Assembly: GCA_013043085.1 (NCBI GenBank)
Contig: JABDOU010000273.1
Coordinates: forward strand, 1 to 7,470
Length of the DNA stretch: 7,470 nt
Reading direction: 5' to 3'
DNA from: Acidimicrobiia bacterium
Lineage (GTDB): Bacteria > Actinomycetota > Acidimicrobiia > Spongiisociales > SHLN01
Shown here in pieces: positions 1 to 5,263 of this stretch. Within the stretch, counting starts at the first letter, position 1, and every line of letters starts with the position of its first letter. The translations under genes were made by a program, and so were the position numbers. The notes beneath the pieces were generated by a model. It saw nothing but the letters and a program-made list of their open reading frames with translations. It ran no database searches and was not told where the DNA came from.

Positions 1-291
1 CAGCTGGTCTATGTAGCAAACCTGATTACCCAGGACGGAGAAACGATGTCGATGTCACTGGTCGACCATATTCACGCCCTGATGTCGTTTACCGGCCTCA
101 AGCCGGATTTTCTCGCTCTCGTCAACAAGCGCGACATCGACGTGCCGCCTCCGTTTCAGGTCCTACGCCCATCGGCGGATATGCCGGTTTCCTTTGTAGA
201 AGCCGAGTTGAAGGATGACCATTTCGACTGGCCTCAACATGATCCAATGCTGCTCGGCCAGGCGCTCAGCGATATCTGGGAGGGCCGCTAG
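1..291 (+). CDS. yvcK: YvcK/CofD-like gluconeogenesis factor, C-terminal fragment (5' end outside the window)
   Basis: The frame is open from base 1, so this is the end of a longer gene and not an 81-residue protein starting at the ATG at 46. About 96 residues are visible. They begin with LVYVANLITQDGET, which matches the family's conserved YVxNxxTQPGET block (here Asp replaces Pro). This is followed by SLVDHIHAL, like the SDHxxAL segment, and a closing QHDPMLLGQALSDIW, like the family's HDxxKLAxxL tail. YvcK proteins are cytoplasmic, have a CofD-like Rossmann fold, bind UDP-sugars in the studied cases, and are needed for normal growth and wall synthesis on gluconeogenic carbon. In many Gram-positive genomes the gene lies between rapZ and whiA, close to gap-pgk-tpiA, which agrees with this setting. 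Here whiA does not follow. The stop codon shares the CTAG tetranucleotide at 288-291 with the convergent gap gene. The assignment rests on the C-terminal part only. Confidence 0.78.
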   Translation, partial: QLVYVANLITQDGETMSMSLVDHIHALMSFTGLKPDFLALVNKRDIDVPPPFQVLRPSADMPVSFVEAELKDDHFDWPQHDPMLLGQALSDIWEGR

Positions 292-1307
292 GTAGCGGGT
301 GTGAGCTGAGAGGCCATACGCACCAGAAGGTCGACCACCCGGTTCGAGTATCCCCATTCGTTGTCATACCACGAGATGATTTTCACCAGGTTGCCATCCA
401 TGACCTGAGTGGCGGCCGCGTCGAAGATACTCGAATGCGGGTTGCCGATGATATCGGTGGATACGAGCGGCTCATTTGAGTACTCCAGAATTCCCTCCAG
501 ACCTTCCTCGCTTGCCTTCATCAAAGCCGCCTTCACCTGTTCCTCGGTGACGGACTTCTTGAGCTCGACGACCAAATCGACGATGGAACCATCCGGGACG
601 GGAACACGCATTGCCATTCCGTCGAGCTTCCCTTCGAGCGACGGCAGCACTTTTCCGACTGCTTTGGCAGCGCCGGTTGTGGTTGGGATGATGTTTTCGG
701 TTGCTGCTCGCGATCGACGGAGGTCGGCGTGAGGCACATCGGCGAGGCGCTGATCATTGGTATAGGCGTGGACAGTCGTCATGACCCCCTTCACGATGCC
801 AAATTCGTCATCGAGAACTTTGGCGAGCGGGGCCAGGCAGTTGGTTGTGCACGATGCGTTGGAGACGATCTGGTCTGACGCTTTCAGGTCATCGTCATTG
901 ACGCCGAGCACGATCGTGGCATCGATCTCGTCTTTGGCGGGGACAGTCAACAACACACGCTTCGCTCCGGCTTCGATGTGTTTCATGAGCTGCTCACGAC
1001 TACGGAACACACCGGTCGCCTCGATCACAATTTCGACGCCGAGTTCGTCCCATGGCAACTCGGCGGGATCGGACTCGCGCAACATTGCAATATCGTGGCC
1101 GGCCGCCTGCATTCGTCCATCGGAAACGGTGACATCGTGCTCGAACGTACCCATGACGGAGTCTCGCTTGAGTAGGTAGGCGAGGATGTCGTCGTCTGAC
1201 AGGTCGTTGATCGCGACAACCGAGAGACCGGAGTCCGGTCGCTCGGCGATGATCCGAAATACTGCGCGGCCGATCCGGCCGAAACCGTTGATAGCTATGT
1301 TTGTCAT
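288..1307 (-). CDS. gap: Glyceraldehyde-3-phosphate dehydrogenase (catalytically complete copy)
   Basis: This 339-residue enzyme is normal in length for bacterial GAPDH. It oxidises glyceraldehyde-3-phosphate with phosphate to 1,3-bisphosphoglycerate in the cytoplasm. Visible signatures are the Rossmann motif GFGRIGR (residues 8-14), Asp35 at the end of the second strand (typical of NAD preference), the active-site SCTTNC with catalytic Cys153, the base His180 in HAYTN with Thr183, the phosphate-site TTTG (209-212), Arg234 in MRVPVPDGS, and DNEWGY with Asn316. The ATG lies in an ATGA overlap with the stop of the upstream GAPDH-like gene and has its own strong Shine-Dalgarno, GAGGAGGG, six bases away, so it is coupled but can probably also initiate independently. 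It is the second gene of a minus-strand pair and converges on yvcK with no room for a terminator. The NAD preference is an inference from one residue. Confidence 0.97.
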   Translation of the reverse strand: MTNIAINGFGRIGRAVFRIIAERPDSGLSVVAINDLSDDDILAYLLKRDSVMGTFEHDVTVSDGRMQAAGHDIAMLRESDPAELPWDELGVEIVIEATGVFRSREQLMKHIEAGAKRVLLTVPAKDEIDATIVLGVNDDDLKASDQIVSNASCTTNCLAPLAKVLDDEFGIVKGVMTTVHAYTNDQRLADVPHADLRRSRAATENIIPTTTGAAKAVGKVLPSLEGKLDGMAMRVPVPDGSIVDLVVELKKSVTEEQVKAALMKASEEGLEGILEYSNEPLVSTDIIGNPHSSIFDAAATQVMDGNLVKIISWYDNEWGYSNRVVDLLVRMASQLTPAT

Positions 1308-2317
1308 GCGCTTCCCTCCTCGAACTTCTCAAACACTTCGAGTGTCTCAACGATCCGGTTCGCGTAGCCCCAGCCATTGTCAAACCAGACGATCAACTTG
1401 GCCATCGTTTCGCCGAGGACAAGTGTTGCGAGACTATCGAACTGGCCTGAGTGCGTGGTCCCGGTGACGTCACTCGATACGATCGGATCTTCGATGTACT
1501 CGATGATCTTCGGGTAGCGGCTCGAAATCTCCTCCCGGACGACCTCGTTGATCCCCTCGACGGAGGTGGGCGTCTCCAGCACCGCTACGAGGTCTACTGT
1601 CGATCCGTCGGAAACCGGGACATTGAGCGCCATGCCCCGGATCTTGCCTGCAAGCTCGGGAAGGACAAATTCCAGAATGGCAGGAGAGTTCGTTTCGGAC
1701 GGAATGATATTTTCAGCCGCTGCGCGAGACGTGCGAAATCCGGAGGTCGGAACGTCGGCCAGGCGCTGCTTGTTGGTGAAGGCGTGGACGCTGGTAAACG
1801 TTGCCTGCGCAATGCCAAAACGCCTGTCGAGAATTGACAGGATGGGCGCCAGCGCATTCGAGGTGTTGGATCCGAGCGCGATCACTCGCGAATCTTGACT
1901 GAGGATGTCGTCGTTGACTCCCCAGAGGAGGAGGGGTACATCGCCAAGGGTCTCGGGTGTCGATGCCATGACCACTCGCTTCGCCCCACGTTTGAGATGG
2001 GCTTCCATCCAATCACCGGTGTGATACTTGGGTAGGGCCTGGACAACGAGGTCGACTCCCAGAGCTTCCCAATCGGCATCGCCCGGTTCGCGATCCTGAG
2101 TGAACGGGATCTCGCGGCCATTCAGTAGCACTCCGCCATCTGTGGATGTGAGCTCTCCGGGAAATCGACCGTAGATGGAGTCGTACTTGAGGAGGTACGC
2201 AAGACCCTTCGGGTCAGCGGTGTCGACGACGGCGCTTACTTCGAGCGTTGGATGGTCGGCCAGCAGTCGAAACACATTTCGACCGATCCTGCCGCATCCC
2301 ATGATGCCTACGCGCAT
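1304..2317 (-). CDS. GAPDH-family paralogue lacking the catalytic cysteine (probable pseudoenzyme)
   Basis: This 337-residue protein aligns over its whole length with the neighbouring GAPDH but lacks key active-site residues. The Rossmann motif GCGRIGR (residues 8-13), Asp32, His178 with Thr181 (HAFTN) and the C-terminal FDNGWGY with Asn314 are kept. The nucleophile Cys is Asn151 (GSNTSNALAP in place of SCTTNCLAP; codon AAC at 1867-1865), the second Cys of that motif is Ala, the substrate-phosphate Arg is Asn232 (LNVPVSDGS), and TTTG has become SETN (207-210). Classical thiohemiacetal catalysis should therefore be impossible, while dinucleotide binding and tetramer assembly look feasible. I start at 2317 because AAAGGA lies five bases upstream and MRVGIMG is the normal family N-terminus; an ATG at 2335 would add six residues. 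The reading frame is intact and motif-rich, so it does not look like a decaying pseudogene. It is the first gene of the gap operon. Its function is unknown; a partner or regulator of the active GAPDH is an inference. Confidence 0.9.
   Translation of the reverse strand: MRVGIMGCGRIGRNVFRLLADHPTLEVSAVVDTADPKGLAYLLKYDSIYGRFPGELTSTDGGVLLNGREIPFTQDREPGDADWEALGVDLVVQALPKYHTGDWMEAHLKRGAKRVVMASTPETLGDVPLLLWGVNDDILSQDSRVIALGSNTSNALAPILSILDRRFGIAQATFTSVHAFTNKQRLADVPTSGFRTSRAAAENIIPSETNSPAILEFVLPELAGKIRGMALNVPVSDGSTVDLVAVLETPTSVEGINEVVREEISSRYPKIIEYIEDPIVSSDVTGTTHSGQFDSLATLVLGETMAKLIVWFDNGWGYANRIVETLEVFEKFEEGSA
1314..1321 (-). promoter_or_regulatory. Strong Shine-Dalgarno for gap inside the end of the upstream paralogue
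   Basis: On the minus strand GAGGAGGG lies six bases before the gap ATG (1307-1305), within the last codons of the GAPDH-like gene. With the ATGA start/stop overlap it points to translational coupling plus efficient reinitiation. Confidence 0.8.
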
Positions 2318-2322
2318 GCGGG

Positions 2323-2328
2323 TCCTTT
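2323..2328 (-). promoter_or_regulatory. Shine-Dalgarno deciding the start of the GAPDH-like gene
   Basis: AAAGGA on the minus strand ends five bases before the ATG at 2317-2315. The alternative upstream ATG at 2335 has no comparable site, so the shorter 337-residue product is favoured. Confidence 0.65.
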
Positions 2329-2362
2329 CCCTCATTGTCCGTGCGAAACGCTAACGCTACCC

Positions 2363-2378
2363 GTTCGGATAGGCGAAC
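2363..2378. repeat. Inverted repeat GTTCG-N6-CGAAC, candidate operator
   Basis: Perfect 5-base arms separated by six bases sit in the gap/pgk divergent region, overlapping the possible pgk -35. A 16-base site with 12 identical positions occurs upstream of the binding-protein gene at 5200-5215. Operator function is an inference; short arms of this kind also occur by chance in GC-rich DNA. Confidence 0.35.
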
Positions 2379-2404
2379 CTGCGCCCGCATTATCGTTTCC
2401 TGAC

Positions 2405-3619
2405 ATGTTGAAATTCGCGAATCTCGATGATCTGCCGCCTGACGCCAAAACAGTGTTGGTTCGATCCGATCTCAACGTGCCGATGTATGACGGCGCCATC
2501 TCAGACGATTTCCGGATTCGGTCGGCTGTGCCAACTCTCGAGGCCCTTGCGGAGCGGGGCGCGAAGGTCGTTGTCATGAGCCATTTTGGTCGGCCCGACA
2601 AGAAGTCAAAGAAATACTCACTAGAACCCGTCGCAGACCGCCTGGCGGACATGACGCAGGTACCCGTCGGCTTTGTGGCGTCGCTGGTTGGTCGTGCAGC
2701 CAAGACTGCCATTGCGGAAATGGCGCCGGGCTCGATTCTCGTGCTGGAGAACACTCGCTTTCAGGCCGGCGAAACCGCAAACGACGGGGAACTGGCCGCC
2801 AAACTCAGCGGATTGGCTGACGCTTTTGTCCTCGACGCATTCGGGACGGCCCATCGGGCCCACGCGTCGACTGTGGGAGTGGGGGAGCACCTGCCGTCGT
2901 TCGCCGGACTCCTGCTGCAGAAAGAGCTCGAGGCGATCGGAACACTCCTCGAGGAGCCGCCCCGGCCGTTCGTCGTTCTTCTCGGCGGAGCAAAAGTCTC
3001 TGACAAGATCGCCGTTTTGACGGCCCTGCTTCCTCGGGTGGATGCCATGCTGATCGGCGGTGGCATGTGCTTCACGCTGATGAAGGCGGCGGGCATTGCG
3101 GTTGGAACGTCTCTGCTCGAAGATGAGATGGTTCCGAGGATGCGGGAACTGCTGGCATCCGCGGACGGCGCCAAGATCGTGCTTCCAGAGGACATCGTTG
3201 TTGCGGCCGAATTCGCCGAGGATGCAGATCCGCTCGTCGTGGCGGCGGGCGAGATCCCAAAAGGGTCAATGGGCCTCGACATCGGACCGATCACGGCTTC
3301 TCGATATAGCGACATCATCAAAGAGGCACGAAGCGTCTTCTGGAATGGACCCATGGGCGTATTCGAATGGCCGAATTTCAGGGCCGGGACCGAAGCAGTT
3401 GCACATGCGGTAGCGAAGTCAGATGCGTTCTCGGTCGTCGGTGGAGGAGACTCGGTGGCTGCGTTGCGGCTGCTTGAGCTCGAAGATGAGGTGTCGTTTG
3501 TGTCAACCGGCGGTGGCGCCGGACTCGAGCTCCTCGAGGGACAAGACCTTCCCGGACTTGCCATGCTCGAGCGTTCCATGGACAATCATTCGACAATGGA
3601 CGGAGCACGAGATGGTTGA
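2405..3619 (+). CDS. pgk: Phosphoglycerate kinase
   Basis: This 404-residue monomeric cytoplasmic enzyme transfers phosphate between 1,3-bisphosphoglycerate and ADP. The N-terminal substrate domain shows VRSDLNVP (19-26), the basic-patch HFGRPD (60-65), ENTRF (115-119) and FGTAHRAHAS (146-155). The nucleotide domain shows GGAKVSDKI (194-202), IGGGM (217-221), NGPMGVFE (314-321), GGGDS (346-350) and STGGGA (367-372). The family normally ends about where LPGLAMLER lies, so some 14 extra residues result from the gene running eight bases into tpiA. I start at the ATG at 2405 because MLKFANLDDL is the usual N-terminus. The open frame continues upstream to 2252, but that part overlaps the divergent gene and has no family similarity. 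There is no Shine-Dalgarno before this ATG, so a leaderless transcript is possible. It heads the pgk-tpiA-gpmA operon. Confidence 0.97.
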   Translation: MLKFANLDDLPPDAKTVLVRSDLNVPMYDGAISDDFRIRSAVPTLEALAERGAKVVVMSHFGRPDKKSKKYSLEPVADRLADMTQVPVGFVASLVGRAAKTAIAEMAPGSILVLENTRFQAGETANDGELAAKLSGLADAFVLDAFGTAHRAHASTVGVGEHLPSFAGLLLQKELEAIGTLLEEPPRPFVVLLGGAKVSDKIAVLTALLPRVDAMLIGGGMCFTLMKAAGIAVGTSLLEDEMVPRMRELLASADGAKIVLPEDIVVAAEFAEDADPLVVAAGEIPKGSMGLDIGPITASRYSDIIKEARSVFWNGPMGVFEWPNFRAGTEAVAHAVAKSDAFSVVGGGDSVAALRLLELEDEVSFVSTGGGAGLELLEGQDLPGLAMLERSMDNHSTMDGARDG

Positions 3620-4388
3620 TATCGATGAGCGGAGTCGGGAGCAGCGCAAAAACCTGATCATTGGCAACTGGAAGATGCACCACACGCATCTCGATGCAAT
3701 CCAGGTCATTCAGAAACTGTCGTATCGTCTGGATCTCGCGGATTATGAGCGGGTTGATGTGGGGGTGGCGCCGCCTTTCACGGCCCTGCGGTCCGCTCAG
3801 ACAGTGATCGAGGCTGACCGGCTGCCGATTCTCCTCGGAGCTCAAGACGCTCACTTTGCCGAAAGCGGCGCATTCACGGGGGAGATTTCTGCACCGATGC
3901 TGGCAAAACTGTCCGTTCGGTTTGTGATCGTTGGCCACAGCGAACGACGCGAGCATTTCGGCGAGGATGATGTCCTTGTCAACAAGAAGGCCAAAGCCGT
4001 TTTGGCGGCTGGCATGACGCCGGTCGTCTGTGTCGGCGAGACGTTGGAGATTCGGGAACGGGACGAGACCAACACATGGGTGGCCGGTCAGGTAAAGGGT
4101 GCGATCAAAGGTATCGAAGACGTCCGCCAGCTCGTGTTCGCGTACGAACCCATCTGGGCCATCGGCACGGGGCGCACGCCATCGACCGCCGATGCGGCAG
4201 ACGTCATCGACGTTATCCGAGAGACGCTTGGCCAGGCGGCACCGGACGTGCGAATGCTCTACGGCGGGTCGGTGAATGCAGGCAATATCGCAGATTTCAT
4301 GGCCAAAACCACCATCGACGGTGCTCTCGTCGGCGGCGCCTCCCTCGATCCAGATAGCTTCGCGTCGATCGTGCGGTACTGGATATGA
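3612..4388 (+). CDS. tpiA: Triosephosphate isomerase
   Basis: This 258-residue TIM-barrel enzyme interconverts dihydroxyacetone phosphate and glyceraldehyde-3-phosphate, normally as a cytoplasmic dimer. The catalytic set is complete: Lys21 in GNWKM, His109 in VGHSERR, and Glu179 in YEPIWAIGTG, followed by the loop-6 hinge GTGRTP (185-190) and the phosphate-binding YGGSV (217-221). The start at 3612 overlaps the pgk stop by eight bases and has GGAG six bases upstream. It gives about ten more residues than usual before the first barrel strand (MVDIDERSREQRK), with no closer in-frame start. The 3' end overlaps gpmA in an ATGA, so the three plus-strand genes look translationally coupled. In many actinobacteria secG follows tpiA; it does not here. 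Confidence 0.97.
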   Translation: MVDIDERSREQRKNLIIGNWKMHHTHLDAIQVIQKLSYRLDLADYERVDVGVAPPFTALRSAQTVIEADRLPILLGAQDAHFAESGAFTGEISAPMLAKLSVRFVIVGHSERREHFGEDDVLVNKKAKAVLAAGMTPVVCVGETLEIRERDETNTWVAGQVKGAIKGIEDVRQLVFAYEPIWAIGTGRTPSTADAADVIDVIRETLGQAAPDVRMLYGGSVNAGNIADFMAKTTIDGALVGGASLDPDSFASIVRYWI

Positions 4389-5131
4389 GCGGGACTCTCG
4401 TTTTGCTCAGGCACGGACAGAGTGTTTGGAACCTTCAAAACCTCTTCACGGGTTGGACCGATGTCGATCTGACCGAGCAGGGAGAAGCAGAAGCGATTTC
4501 TGCAGGCGCACTCCTCACCGCAGAACACATCGTGCCGGACGAAGTCTTCACATCTGTCCTCACGAGGGCCACGAGAACCGCGAACCTGGCACTGGATGAG
4601 ATGGGAATGACGTGGCTTCCGGTCGCGCGATCCTGGCGTCTCAACGAACGTCACTATGGAGCCCTGCAAGGTCTCAACAAGAAAGAGACTGCAGACGAGT
4701 ACGGTGAGGAACAGGTGCTCATCTGGCGGAGATCGTACGACGTCCGGCCGCCGGCTCTCCAAAGGGAGGACGAGCGCCACCCCCGCCACGATGCCCGATA
4801 CGCGAGTCTGGCGCCCGATGTTCTCCCGGCATCAGAATGCTTGGCTGATGTGGTCGAGCGGATGTTGCCCTACTGGCACGACGCCATTGTTCCGGTCCTG
4901 GCGGACGGCAAGATTCCTATGGTGGTCGCTCACGGAAATAGTCTGCGGGCGTTGGTCAAGCATCTCGATGGGATTTCCGAAGGCGAAATCGTCGGTCTGA
5001 ACATTCCCACCGGCATACCGCTGGTGTATGAGCTCGATTCGGCGTTTCAGCCGATAGCGTCACGATATTTGGGCGATCAGGAAGCTGCCGAGGCTGCGGC
5101 GGAGGCGGTTGCAAACCAGGCCAGAGGCTGA
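4385..5131 (+). CDS. gpmA: 2,3-bisphosphoglycerate-dependent phosphoglycerate mutase
   Basis: This 248-residue protein belongs to the histidine phosphatase superfamily and interconverts 3- and 2-phosphoglycerate through a phosphohistidine. The full length and the insert region after WRRSYDVRPP (114-123) match the cofactor-dependent mutase and not shorter phosphatases of the fold. Visible residues are the phosphorylated His10 in LRHGQSVWN, the cofactor-binding Arg61 in LTRATRT, the proton-donor Glu88 in RLNERHYG, and His183 in VAHGNSLR. NIPTGIPLVYEL (206-217) is also typical. The tail ends in an Ala-rich stretch (234-248) that may be disordered or helical. Its ATG sits in an ATGA overlap with the tpiA stop and lacks an obvious Shine-Dalgarno, so translation probably depends on coupling. 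It ends the operon; I find no convincing intrinsic terminator before the next gene. Confidence 0.96.
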   Translation: MSGTLVLLRHGQSVWNLQNLFTGWTDVDLTEQGEAEAISAGALLTAEHIVPDEVFTSVLTRATRTANLALDEMGMTWLPVARSWRLNERHYGALQGLNKKETADEYGEEQVLIWRRSYDVRPPALQREDERHPRHDARYASLAPDVLPASECLADVVERMLPYWHDAIVPVLADGKIPMVVAHGNSLRALVKHLDGISEGEIVGLNIPTGIPLVYELDSAFQPIASRYLGDQEAAEAAAEAVANQARG

Positions 5132-5160
5132 ATCCCGGGCCCCGAAACTTCAGAAGGGTG

Positions 5161-5190
5161 TTGCGGACTTTCTGGGACGTGTTGTAGCCT
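5161..5190 (+). promoter_or_regulatory. Possible promoter of the binding-protein gene
   Basis: TTGCGG (5161-5166) and TAGCCT (5185-5190) are separated by 18 bases and resemble a vegetative -35/-10 pair. They lie in the 132-base gap after gpmA and would give a 5' leader of roughly 65-70 bases. The -10 is imperfect, so the call is tentative. Confidence 0.35.
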
Positions 5191-5199
5191 TACAGCTCT

Positions 5200-5215
5200 G
5201 TTCGCCGAGGCGAAG
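5200..5215. repeat. Inverted repeat in the leader of the binding-protein gene
   Basis: TTCGCC-GA-GGCGAA (5201-5214) is a perfect 6-base inverted repeat with a two-base centre; as RNA it would fold as a 5-base stem with loop CGAG. With its flanks it matches 12 of 16 positions of the inverted repeat at 2363-2378 in the gap/pgk region. It could be an operator just downstream of the proposed promoter or a leader hairpin. Confidence 0.4.
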
Positions 5216-5250
5216 ACTCTCTCCGAGTTACTTATCGGCGCAACACTATT

Positions 5251-5257
5251 AGGAGGA
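5251..5257 (+). promoter_or_regulatory. Strong ribosome binding site of the binding-protein gene
   Basis: AGGAGGA, with the AGGAGG core ending seven bases before the ATG at 5264, is close to the ideal anti-16S complement. It fixes the start codon and predicts high expression, as expected for a binding protein. Confidence 0.9.
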
Positions 5258-5263
5258 AATTAC

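Larger units (their letters stand above)
2318..2404. promoter_or_regulatory. Divergent control region between the gap pair and pgk
   Basis: These 87 bases must hold, or lie next to, the promoters of both glycolytic operons. On the plus strand a CATTAT hexamer (2388-2393) with TTCGGA (2364-2369) 18 bases upstream could be -10 and -35 elements. They would place transcription start just before the pgk ATG. On the minus strand the same spot reads GATAAT, but I see no good -35 for it. The region also contains the direct repeat ACGCTA-ACGCTA (2348-2359) and the inverted repeat GTTCG-N6-CGAAC (2363-2378). The promoter calls are weak; the existence of a divergent control region follows from the gene layout. 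Confidence 0.45.

Noticed and set aside
46..291. A separate 81-residue hypothetical gene starting at the ATG at 46 with a GGAG upstream
   Set aside because: The same frame is open from base 1 and the residues before the ATG belong to the conserved YVANLxTQxGET block of YvcK, so this is an internal Met of a truncated larger gene.
1304..2317. The first GAPDH-like gene as erythrose-4-phosphate dehydrogenase
   Set aside because: That enzyme keeps the catalytic Cys, which is Asn here; the name would imply an activity the sequence does not support.
2252..2404. An N-terminal extension of pgk by 51 residues
   Set aside because: It overlaps the 5' end of the divergent GAPDH-like gene and shows no phosphoglycerate kinase similarity; the family N-terminus begins at the ATG at 2405.
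2761..3585. A 274-residue minus-strand open frame opposite pgk
   Set aside because: It is Ser/Ala/Pro-rich with no recognisable motif and lies antisense to a well-supported enzyme: a typical shadow frame of GC-rich DNA.
5132..5160. A terminator after gpmA around the CCCGGGCCCC run
   Set aside because: The GC-rich run does not form a stem of useful length with a loop, and no T-run follows.
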